DNA from: Phallusia mammillata
Lineage: Eukaryota; Chordata; Ascidiacea; Phlebobranchia; Ascidiidae
DNA length: 64,000 bases
Assembly (NCBI GenBank): GCA_003260075.1
Contig: QLIY01000177.1
Location: forward strand, 142,074-206,073
Direction: 5' to 3'
Below are positions 49,449 through 60,418 of this stretch, piece after piece. How positions within the stretch are numbered: position 1 is the first letter of the stretch; each line of letters opens with the position of its first letter. Below the pieces are notes generated by a model. It searched no databases, had not been told where the DNA came from, and saw nothing but the letters and a program-made list of their open reading frames with translations. Made by a program: the position numbers and the translations under genes.

Positions 49449-52400
49449 TCAGGTCGCTGGTCCACGTTTTGAATATTCGCCAGTTAGGGAGGTTGGCGGA
49501 GGGAGATACTTTAACACACGTCGCCCTTTAACGTCATACATTCTACGACTGAAGAAGAGATTATTATCATCGACGGGCGATTCACCCGGTAAACTTGGTC
49601 GGGCACGGGATCGCTTGATTGGAAGGGGTGGGACCATTTTTCGTTGGTCGCGTTTCCTCCAAGCCTGATCACGGTGTAGCCTCGCTTGAACCCTACAGGC
49701 AATTACAAGCGTTTTAGTTAATCGATAATGCCGTTCGTGTTTTGGAAAAGCTCTCATGAAATCCAATCCAGCTAATCGGCGAACAACTCTAACACCATGT
49801 CATATTACTTGAGTTACATGCATTATACAATGTCTATTTACTAATTACAACCGATGGACTTGTGTTTACGTTTAGGACTTTTGCGACAACACTAAACGCT
49901 ATCAGGATCATTAGTGGTAGCACAAACGCAGTCGCCGAAAACCTACATTTTGCACAAACCTCTTACGTTATGCATTTTAGTTCCAATTGTATAAAATGTG
50001 ATTTTCAATTCAAACGCATGTTCATAGAATAACAGCACGTACGAATCGAGGTAATTATGGGGCGGATATAAATAGGACTTGTGCTTGTTCTGTTAAAATT
50101 TCACCTGAACAGCACGCTGCTTACTTCAGGTCACTGCACTTTACTGAAATGTCACAAATAAAATCAATCACGACCTGGTATGACAATAGTCCTTCCGCAC
50201 CCAACGAAAAAACACGCCTGATGCAATACGTCGCTCAAATGTCGATTATACCATGATTATGCGAAATAATTGCCTGGAACTGTTTTTCAAATTCCAAGAA
50301 TATCAGGCTGTTAAAAAAACATTTTAGCGAGGTGTTTGTGCAGGCTGTAGTTATAAGGTTGAAAATTTGTATGCGGTGACAGCCAGGCATGTATTTTTGA
50401 TGAACAATTTACAAAAATGACTTTCTCCATATTTCAAATGTAAACACATGATGTGAACAAATATAGATAGCGTGGACACTAAGTCTATATTTACCTGCAG
50501 TATTCTGAATAGCTTAGCACGTGACACCGGTCTTCAACACAGGCGACACTAATCTCGTCCTGATGACGTGACAAGAACAGCTCGTCGTCACAAAGGTTTG
50601 ACGCGTGTACTCGTGAATCTTCGGTATGTTCCGGTCTTAAATAGACGACAAGGTAAACCTCGGTGCCAAACAGCAATCCGTCGAGTATACGCGTTTTAGT
50701 TCTAGCATTACCTGTAGTACCAAAGCAGACTCATCGTCATGTCACCAGTTTGAGGCTTCTCCCATAAGCCGGTTACTTTGGCAACGTACGGCGATTCGTC
50801 GTCACCTCCAGCACACAAAAACACGCAGTCACGAACCATTACGACAGCAAGTCCATCTTCATCACGACGGGTCATGGCTGGGAAACAGCGACGACGCACG
50901 TACTTTCCACATTCCTGACAAAACAATACTAGTGTTTAAACATTTGATACAAATACGAATCATTGCCCCCAGCGGTTCACGTAGTGGCTTTAAATAGATC
51001 ATTGGTTGACTTAAAATTTCTGGATCTCTATATGTTTGATGGTGCGAAAACACATACTGCTTGAGGTGCACTAATCACCGACGTTTGGTCCCGGTTGGCT
51101 TTCGTGGTAGATAAGATTTTCCCGCGACCGATTTTCACGTTTCCCAGGTCAGGTGCGGGGTTCTCCAATCGGTTATAGCGGACTTTTTGGCATTTAACCC
51201 AACCTTAAGCTTCGTACTTCGTGACTACACGCTATTTCATTACATTATAAATGTCACAATTTCGCTGGAAATGAAATAATTTTAGCAAGCAGTCGGTTGA
51301 TCAGAGAACCTGTTGGGCGCAGGAAATCAAGTAAGGACAGAAACTATAACGCCGCTGTCATCACATTTGATTTAAAATCGTTTCATTTTTACATCGTTAT
51401 TCCACCGACAACCGTCATGCTTGATCGGTTTAGCAGACACAGCAAGCAATATATAGCAGGGTTGGTGTCACATAGAAATCACACAAACGTGGGTATAATG
51501 CATTGTGTTTATTTACATGGAGAGCCATGTTTATTTAATCTACACCAAGCAAAATGGTAATTATCCCCAGTCACTTCTGGGCCTGGGGGTATAAAGCCGC
51601 GGAGCAATGATTATTGAAGCAGGTGCGTTTATGCTTGTCTGAGATAACTTTGGCCTTGGCTTAAAATGTATTTGAAATTTCACTAACCACGCTGTAAACC
51701 ATCCCAAAGTAAGGTTTTCCAATCCACTTCCATCCATTGTTGCTATCAGTTGAGTCATAATTGGCAAGTAGTTTCGGATTTAACAGGGGTCTTTCCTCGT
51801 CCGAATCTTGTCTGGAAAGAGCTGGCTTCGTCAGCGTAGAGCTGAGCTTTTGATTCCGTAAAATCGCATCTGCCAGCATGCGTCGTTGCTGCATTTAAGC
51901 ACAGAAAGTTGTAAATATGTTTAATGCTATAGGCCACTCGACTGGTTGATCGACTGTGGGATTAGTACAGAGCATATTGACATAAGGCAAACAAGAAATA
52001 GACACAGGCATTAGGTATCTGTGGTACAGCCAATTTACAGCTTAACGTTGGTGTGAAGAGCGACCGGAAATAGGACAACTCTGGCGCTACTGATGAATCA
52101 CCATCGCAACACAACTGCTGCAACTGCAGCTAGCAATTAGCACATAACACGACAATGCAGTAAACTACAGCTGTTTAGCTGTGCCAACATAAATCAGGTG
52201 CCTAGTGACTAACTACACGATACTTGGGCGAGAGATAAAATGACATTAAAATTCTGGTAAACGTTTACTAAAAACCTTCGGTTCGTGCAAGTGTTGGCAT
52301 TCCATCGGCCGGGCAGAATGCTATCAAGCACTCAATTAGTTGCAGTTAATAGCATTCTGCTCATACACATGTGTATACCTCAACTTTGTACTCTTCGTAC

Positions 52401-53748
52401 TCGATTGTACCGGGAGGTGGAACAGCCTTCTGTCGCAGGTTTATGTGTGGTCGGTTACATGTATGACGCGCGTCACGATGTACGTCATCGACATCAGGGG
52501 ACGAGCAAGCATATTCTGTGGACAATAAATCGTTAGAACAGTAACAGACAGGCCGTCAAGAAACCAAACGGATCTGTGTGTCAAAACGGATACACTGCAC
52601 ACGCTCCTACCTGGTGAAGGGCAGTTAGCGTCCTGCTTTGCTCTGTAGGTAGAGCCTGTTTTTCCGATTAAAGTGCTTGCGGTATTTCCTCGGCTGCATA
52701 AGTTTTTTCCAGATTTCGTGCGAGAGGATATTTGTTTAATCGCGTCCTTGGACTTTTCCACTCGAACGCTACCAGATACCTTAGCAATCGAAACCTTGCT
52801 TTCAGTTTTTGCTAAGGGAATAGAAACTGTACACGTCATCACAGGTCTGGCGCTGCCAGCCTTAACTTTTCCAGGAGCAAACACTTGTTTGCAAGAGCTG
52901 GGAATCTTTGTTTCACCCATTTTTAAATTAAGGGGTTCATCTTGGCCAGATTGGCTGACTTGGATCAGATCTGATCTCCTTCCTGTCAGTCCAAAGCCAC
53001 TTCTGACAGGGGGCTTCGGGTATACAACAGTTTTGGTTTTCATGGGTGCAAGTTGTAAACTTGAGTTTTGCCATGAGCTTCTTCCAACATCCATGTTTGT
53101 GGTTGTAACTGATTTGTTTAATCGGATGCAATTAATAAAATCTGATGGATTTTGAAAAGTCAGGACTGGCACAGAGCCAACCTCATTGGTACCTGATGGT
53201 CCTTGGTCAGTTTTAATTGAAACTGGTAACAGTAAAATAGGGTTTGTATGTTGGCCCACATTCTGATTATGAACTCTCATCACTCTTGGTCCACTGGAAA
53301 CAGGTTTAACAAGGGGTGCCACTGAAGCTGTCAACTTTTTCGTTTGAGGTTTTTGTCCAGCATGGGATTGAAGAGGTTTGGTAGGCTGAAAGGTCCAACC
53401 ACTGCATTTATTGGTAGACAACTTCTGTTTCTTTCCTCCTTTGTGGGTATGAGAAATTGCCTCCCCTGATACACGTTTCAATGTTTTTTTCTGGCTTTCA
53501 ATCTTTTGTACATCTTGAAGAGTTGGTGACTTTCTTGCTGTCCTAAAAAAAGAGAATAAAAAGGGATTGAAAAATACACATGTGTTGCATGATACAACAG
53601 GATATCTGCAAATAAGTGCACTTACTTTGAAACAGGCTTCGAGTCATCTTCAATTTGAATGTTCCACAAAGCTTGAGCGGTCAAGCTAGCAGCTCTCCTG
53701 CATCTTCGCACAGGCTGCACAGGTTTCTTTTCCATTGTACTCATTTTT
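49449..53748 (-). CDS. BAHD1: BAHD1-like heterochromatin protein with C-terminal BAH domain
   Basis: Coding exons: 53744-53626, 53542-52611, 52515-52379, 51888-51688, 50914-50712, 50635-50495, 49692-49449; phases agree, 658 residues. A non-coding 5' exon ending at 53827 (donor GTATGT) precedes the ATG exon, which starts at 53748. Near the N-terminus RRCRRAASLTAQALWNI resembles the RRLASLNAEALNNL motif of human BAHD1. The large second exon is low-complexity Ser/Lys/Pro. The C-terminal ~230 residues form the BAH domain: RDCVFLCAGGDDESPYVAKV, TGLWEKPQTGDMTMSLLWYY, RPEH, ELFLSRHQDEISVACVEDRC, VLSYSEYC, FFSRRMYDVKGRRVLK. In vertebrates BAHD1 recruits HP1 and histone deacetylases to silence chromatin. 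TNRC18/BAHCC1 have related BAH domains, but the short length and N-terminal motif favour BAHD1. Confidence 0.9.
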
Positions 53749-56346
53749 CTAATAAATTGATATTATTTGTACCATAACATTGTACACTTTAAATATTACA
53801 TCACAGTGATTGCATGAAATACATACCTAGTCCCCAAGGTCTACTTCTCTTCTTTTCAGCACAATATGGAACAAATCAAGATAATACAGATCATTTCGAA
53901 AACCTAAATTAAATCAAACCAACCTAACACATCAGTGAACAGGTCAAGTATGAATTTCATGTAAAATTTTCTCAATAAGCATTTGTTCCAACTTCCAACC
54001 AAATTCTTTCAAAACCAGGCACAACAACTAGTGTCACACTAAAAATCATCCTGGGTAATCAGTGTGCTTCACATCTAGAAACATGTGTGATATTTGGCAA
54101 ATTTGGAATTTTGGAAAAAACGCTTCAATGTTTATCTTGGTAAATAAAGTTTGCCATTCCTCAGTCGCCCTGCTTGGTTCGTAAAGCAGGAACGATTTGT
54201 ATTTTACACAAAAATCTACTATAACTAAAGCCGCACTGCAGTGCATCAATACAGGTCCGCAAGAGAGGAAGTCGTATGAGACCAGAAATTTCCGGCATCA
54301 CAATACGGACGAACTTAACACCACTAAGCGCACCGCACAAAACAACGCATTTTCGCAAAATAGGAATCTAGCTTAGTCGCCTGCTTTTGAACAAGTGAAA
54401 TCTAAAACACAGTCACGTAAAAGGTCGGTTATCCCAGTTTGTTAGACATGGGTTTTGTATGTAGCTAACCAGGGAAGGATGACTTTGTTCCTATTTAAAC
54501 ACAGTAGGCACCGCCTCCGTACAATCACGCCTTACCTAATACGTGTTTTAAATATTGATGAGAAATGCACCTACAACACTATTCGTTCGCCGGTTCACCT
54601 ACCGAAATAAGCAAAAATAGAAAGACAAGCAACAAACTGACGTGTTACTCTCCACTAAAATGAATGTAAAATATCCTTCGCACTGGCGGACAATGCAGGA
54701 CATTTTACTCTAATGCACCCTATTTTTAATTTTATATTCCAAAGAAAAACTTTTCAATGGACGTAGGCTACCAAGATGGTACAGAGTGCTAATTATATCA
54801 TACGCATTTTCAAACACTGCATTCATACAATCGCACGAAAGAAATTGATGATTCACGACTTTTCTCAGAATAGGACAGAAAGAAGGGGTCAATTTGCAGT
54901 CGTCAAGATAAAATATCCAGTTTTCTTTATGCAACTTATTCATACTACTAGTTCCACAGAGCTAAAAGTTTAACAATAACTAATCATCTGGAATCATATT
55001 TGCGATGAGTAATATCACCAATACGCTTACACCTTACACATGGAGAAAGTTAGGCCTGTTCGCCACAACCAATTTTAAACGTCCGCATTTTTTTTGCAAA
55101 CAATTAGCCTACAAAACATAGTGTTAACAGAGTCAGAATCCGAAACGGTCTGGCTTTCGTAAAATTCAGATAATTTGTGTAGTCGGCGCAGTTCTGAATT
55201 TAAATGAAGTAACCATGACATACATTACTGATAACACGCTTTTTACCTCTGTTATGTACAGGTTACAATTCGAGCTTTAGAAACAAGCCCGACTTCTTAC
55301 TATTAACTATTTATAATGAACGTGTTAAACCGCGGGGCGAAACCTTCTAACACAACAAAAGACTCAAACCGAGCTAGACAGATACTCGCAATGGTCGATC
55401 TCAAATTTGCCCACTGATACGCAATGCTGGATGTCGTCTAAACCGGGACCACAGACATCGGCCATGGGCTCCACTAGCTTCTCGAACTCTTCTCAGCTGC
55501 ATTACACCAAAGCGCCAAACCTGCCTTCAAACTGCGATCGACAGATCTGCGCAAACGGCCGTAAACAATATGAGCTGTGCGTCACGAACGTTCTGCGCAA
55601 AAAAGGGCGAAAGCACGATGCGGTTGAGCGAATGCGATATCGACGCGCCATTTTGCATTGCGCCATAAGTAGTGCGCCGTGAAATCTTGTGACTAAATCC
55701 CTTGATTAGTTTTCAAGGTAATACCTAAGTTATGTTAAAGATATTTCGTTATATTTAAAAAAAGTTTCGAGTTTCGACAATAAGCACTTAAATTTGGGCT
55801 AACACCGGTGCTAAACAAAACAGTTTATATGCCCGTGTTGTTTCAAAGTCGTTCAGCGCATTTTTTTACGCTGTAACACGATATCACAGATTTCGCAAAT
55901 AGACTCAATATTTGAGCTCGGTCAGCTCTGCTCCTTTGGCGGCTGGTGGCCATTTAATTGCCCAACAATACTGTAATATAAATAAAGTATTATGAATTTT
56001 TTTAGGTTTGCCAAAAAATTTCGCAAATTTGTTGCCCAGCCATCTTCGTAACAGCTACGCGACAAGATACTTTTCGTTATTTAAACCAAGACAAAACACA
56101 CATTCGGTAGAAATTCAGATTTTCAATATGTTAACAATAAATGTAGAAACGTGATCCATCTTTTAATAACATTTTGAATTAGTTTCCAAGTTGTATGGTC
56201 CAGAACCTAATCGCCTAGTGACGCACCCATACTTTGATCATGTGACGTAGCGAGTCACGTGCGTATCAAGCCGAAAGCTTGTGTAACGCAGTGGTACAAC
56301 CGCGCCAGCTGACCTTGCCTTACCGTACATAGAAATGATTACCAAA
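53749..56346. other. region upstream of the BAHD1-like gene, no supported gene
   Basis: It includes the 77-base 5' UTR intron (about 53749-53826) and the non-coding first exon above it. The frames at 54046-54249 and 55407-55682 have no partner exons or recognisable composition. Confidence 0.5.
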
Positions 56347-56581
56347 AGGTCTGATGACCCTTTTTTGTATGAGCAAAAAAACAGAGCCAGTATATTTGTG
56401 TAAAACATAACGACGTTTCGACAAGTGCTATTGTCATCATCAGGCCATAAGAAATAAAGGTGCGTCACCTAGTTGCATGCCTTCTGTCGCTTTTAATACT
56501 TATGACCTGATGATGACAATAACCCTTATCGAAACGTCGTTATGTTTTACACAAATATACTGAATATGTTTTTTGCTCAGA
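56347..56581. repeat. inverted repeat carrying two hammerhead-ribozyme-like motifs
   Basis: The left arm on the minus strand reads CTGATGA (56443-56437), then GACAA-loop-TTGTC, then GAAAC-GTC, then GTTATG. The right arm on the plus strand reads CTGATGA at 56507-56513, GAAAC at 56531-56535, GTC, GTTATG. Both continue into TTTTACACAAATATACTG. The bases before CTGATGA (TATGGC, TATGAC) can pair with GTTATG, including G-U pairs, as stem I requires. Stem II pairs perfectly in the left arm and is imperfect in the right arm. Confidence 0.65.
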
Positions 56582-57149
56582 TTATTTAAAACCGTGAATA
56601 GTGTAGCTAACCTATAACTGTTTTTCTCAAAACGTGGCTTAAGTGACGTTATGCTCAGTATCACAAAAAGGATTGACGTATATAACCTGAGCATATATAG
56701 AGCCATTGTCGAAATGTAATTTTTCGAAAGTAGATTACCAAGCTATTGTTTTTGTCATATATTTTGCTCCCTCAAATCAAATAAACGATGAAAACTAAAG
56801 TTTTCGTTGACCCGACAAAATTGTGCGCAGCTTTTCCTCATTTAACTATCGCTTTGCATTCGGTCTATGTTCAATAATTCACTCAATGCGAATGTCTCTG
56901 CAGGTCCGCAGTGTAAGAAAAACAATCGAATTTCCTGATTGGCAATAAAAAAAGGTTTAAGAGGTTTCTTAAAGAAGAGTATAAATGGCACAAGACCTCA
57001 CTGGTCATCAAAACTACAAATATGGTCGTGAGTCGAACGTGTGCTGGAACGTGATTCACTGCTGGTTGCTGTAGTACTGCGCAATAGGCTAATTGTCAGT
57101 CTTGCAGCCCGCAATGTATTGATGTGTAGACGATGGTTTGCGTAACATA

Positions 57150-57349
57150 GGCATGGCCAGTGTTTTTTTAAGGTGTTTTGGGGGACCGAAACGGTCCCCC
57201 AAATTTCTCCAGCGGTTTCCCAAAATTTTGACTAATTATTCGTTTAAGCAAATATGGCTATTTTTGGTATTTAAATGAAACACTTGCGGTCTTTTAAAAC
57301 TACTTAGCGGTCACCCAAACCAAACCTTAAAAAAAAACCTGGGCATGGC
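57150..57349. mobile_element. 184-base hAT-type MITE (CAGTGTTTTTTTAAGGT family)
   Basis: The octamer GGCATGGC flanks it on both sides (57150-57157, 57342-57349). Ends are CAGTGTTTTTTTAAGGTGTT and ACCTTAAAAAAAAACCTG. The interior has GGGGGACCG/CGGTCCCCC complementarity and no open frame. Confidence 0.88.
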
Positions 57350-57998
57350 TGATATTTACAGTTGTCAACTGCTTTTATTTTGCCAAATCTGTAATACGTG
57401 TGCTGGTATTGAAGGGGATTTGTTAATGTAAAAGCGTTAACGTCGTAAAATCCCCCAAAACAAAAAATGACAATTTAACAGACACAAAAATGCCACCAAG
57501 TGTTGTCCAAACTTTCTGCTGAAAATTACCATCTTCAGGTTAACCGTTTGACCTGATTTTCTTGTAACTTGTGAATTAAGTTTTATTTCTTTTAAAGTTC
57601 TTTGATATGTATTTCAGGTCTTTTTTTCCAAAAAAAAGCAGAAAATTAATATTGATTGTAACAGTTAAAAAAAAAACAATTTCTGGGAGAAATAATCGAA
57701 TTGATAAAATAACAATAAAAATTTTACGCATTTATGTGTTACGAAAATTACATTACAGATTTTTACCAAATTTATTTCACAGAAATAAATTGTTAAATAC
57801 CTGTGTCTACACCGATTGTGCAACATTTTGTCAATTTTGTTGTTTTTGTCATTCTTCTTTAAAATAGAAACACAATGTTTGTCGATGTTTTTTGTCAACT
57901 AGTCGGTATTTTTGTGAAAAACTAACTAATAACAGTTCGTACAGATCATTGGTCAACGTCAGAGCAAAAACCAAGCATAAAAATCCGTTTTTTGCCTT

Positions 57999-58004
57999 TT
58001 TATT
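57999..58004 (-). promoter_or_regulatory. polyadenylation signal of the H1-like gene
   Basis: AATAAA on the minus strand, 65 bases past the stop codon. I did not see a replication-type histone stem-loop before it. Confidence 0.6.
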
Positions 58005-58068
58005 TTGTTGATTGATTGTTTTCCGGGATCCTGTATGTTTCATATTGATGATTTTGATTGAAGTTGAT

Positions 58069-58671
58069 TTAACGCTTGCGTTTTCCTCCACGCTTCTTGC
58101 CCTTCTTGCTCTTTCGGCGCTTAGCTCCCTTACGTCGCCTGTTAGCGCGTTTGGGTGATTTTCTTCGCCTTACACGTCGGCGTGATTTTTTGCCCTTCTT
58201 TCCCTTTTTTCCCTTCTTCTTTTTGCCCTTTTTGGACTTCTTGGACTTCTTGGACTTCTTCTTCTTTGACTTCTTGGACTTCTTTCCCTTTCGTCCCTTC
58301 TTCTTGCGCCTCCTGCGCCCAGCTTTCTTGCTTGCGCGTCTTCGTCGTCGCTTCTTGGCCTTCAGGCCTCGGCCTTTGCCTGTAAGTTTGAAGGAACCGC
58401 GTTTGTTTCTGTATAGCATTCCGGATCTGATCATGCGCTTAATGGCACGTCCGACAGCTCTAACACAGTTCGTCTTCTTTACATTGTTGTGTGCGCAAAT
58501 GTAACGGATAATTGCTTTTCTCGAGGAGCCCTTCTTTGATTTGAGGGAAATGATGGCACGTTTCACCATAACGTTGTAAGCGGCATGGCGTTTGGAACGT
58601 CGACCTGATGGGTCAGGCACGGCCACGCTCTCCTCCGAGGTAGCAGGCGTCATATCTTCTGATTCCGTCAT
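58069..58671 (-). CDS. H1/protamine-like linker histone with long basic tail
   Basis: Intronless, 200 residues from the ATG at 58671 (MTESEDMTPATSEESVAVPD); an in-frame upstream Met would add six residues (MCFFWK). Residues ~30-105 form a winged-helix H15 domain: KRHAAYNVMVKRAIISLKSK, KGSSRKAIIRYICAHNN, VGRAIKRMIRSGML, SFKLTGKG. The last ~95 residues are almost only Lys and Arg with Gly/Ser, in GKKSKKSKKKK-type blocks. It would bind nucleosome linker DNA and compact chromatin. The tail composition matches sperm-specific H1 or protamine-like proteins known from tunicates, molluscs and echinoderms, more than somatic H1, whose tails are rich in Ala and Pro. An AATAAA on the same strand at 57999-58004 suggests a polyadenylated, replication-independent message. 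Confidence 0.9.
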   Translation of the reverse strand: MTESEDMTPATSEESVAVPDPSGRRSKRHAAYNVMVKRAIISLKSKKGSSRKAIIRYICAHNNVKKTNCVRAVGRAIKRMIRSGMLYRNKRGSFKLTGKGRGLKAKKRRRRRASKKAGRRRRKKKGRKGKKSKKSKKKKSKKSKKSKKGKKKKGKKGKKGKKSRRRVRRRKSPKRANRRRKGAKRRKSKKGKKRGGKRKR

Positions 58672-59704
58672 TTTCCAAAAAAAACACAACTTACTACTGC
58701 CACTTTGCGGACAAAATGTATTATTTATAATGTATTTACGGACCTCTGCGAAATGGACTGTTGTTAAAGCACAATGCCTTTGTCAAATGAGTGACGCAAC
58801 AATAAATGAAACTTGTGTCTTATCACTTCCGCCAAGATAAAAAGTAGCCTACATTGTTAAAATTTGCGCGGTTTTATTGTGCAAAACATTTTATTGAAGT
58901 TATTACTATAATTTGGTGCGAAAGAAGGCGATATTCTAACGAAATTATAAACGAATTCCATTCTAGATGTGATCTATATCACGTTTTGTAACAAATATAA
59001 CAATAAACTAGCAAGCACTGGACTTTAACAACATTTATCACCCATAAACAAATGTATAAGTTTAGGATTTTGACACTGTTTGACAAGCTTTGTAATGTGT
59101 ACGCGAACACAAACGTATTGACATAATAAGCGGTATAAAATGGGGTTGTGTGGAAACAATGGCATTTGTGATATCAAAGAAAGTCAACTTATTAATCTTA
59201 GAAACCCTTAAAAAGCCCTATTTCCGCAGTTTACTGGTGAATAACATCGGGAAGAAAATAGTTGCAATAAAGCAAGTCAAACTGCCTGATAGATCACATG
59301 AAACTTACCCGCGGGCCTCAGGTTGGACCAAGTTTCTAATCATAAAACTGTTTGATTTGTATCTTCCCGCAGGTGCCGTTGACGTGGATTTGTAACGACT
59401 AACTGCCTGCGCATGTTTCAGATACAAATAGACTTGGCATGAGGACTACAAAATTAATACAAAAAAAGAACTACAGATACAAATGAAAGACTACAAATTA
59501 ACAACTAGAATGCATTTAGTTATCTGCAAAAAAATCATTTATAAGGTATCTTAAAAAAAACTCAAATAAAAATTCGACATAAAACTTAAAATCGGGTAGT
59601 TTGTATATTTTTGCATTTGCGAATCTTACAGGGTTTGTAAACACCACCGTTCTTACTCCATTTGTATGGAATTCAGTACCCTCTCAATTAATTCTCTGAT
59701 CTCA

Positions 59705-59965
59705 AGATAGACCAGTGGTTCTTAACCTTTTTTCCTTGCTGCACCCCTTTCAAATCACAAACCAATTTTCGCACCCCCTTTCAAATCACTAACCAATTTT
59801 CGCTCCCCCTTCTGTAATTGCTTAAATAGAATAGACCTAACCAACCTTAATGGGTCAGCATCCCCACACCCCCTAGGAACAGTTCTCGCACCCCTTGGGG
59901 GTGCGTGCACCCCAGGTTAAGAACCACCTTAGCAATCGAAANGGTTAAGAACCCCTGAGATAGAC
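59705..59965. mobile_element. hAT-type MITE (CAGTGGTTCTTAACC family)
   Basis: AGATAGAC flanks it perfectly (59705-59712, 59958-59965). Ends are CAGTGGTTCTTAACC and GGTTAAGAACCCCTG. The sequence contains an 'n' at 59942 directly after an apparent second copy of the 3' end (GGTTAAGAACCACC), so the last ~30 bases are a doubtful join. Confidence 0.85.
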
Positions 59966-60317
59966 TGTTGTTGATAATGTAGCGATGTTTATAAAACTTG
60001 CTCAAAGCGATACACGTTTGCGTCTTACACGGATGTTTCAACAGTAGACTTGTGTGGTTTCCATCGAAATACGACATTGATTTAACTACGCCTATTGTTT
60101 TGTAACTTTTGTAACACGATTTTAAATTTAAAGAAAGTTTTGTTTCCAACGTAGTAGTTTGATGTGTAAAGTTGGCGACTAGTCCTGGAGGTTTTGTTAT
60201 TAGGAGAAGCTTATTTATTCGCCCAACATTATTTTTGATGCATATTTTAAACGCAATATATACAGTACTTTTCAATAGCAATGTTATTTATTATCAATCA
60301 ATAGGGCAAAATAAGGT

Positions 60318-60418
<101 letters not shown>

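Noticed and set aside
52673-53155. 160-residue plus-strand frame
   Set aside because: It is antisense to the large second coding exon of the BAHD1-like gene.
58076-58504. 142-residue plus-strand frame rich in Phe/Leu/Arg
   Set aside because: It is the antisense shadow of the Lys/Arg-rich tail of the H1-like gene.
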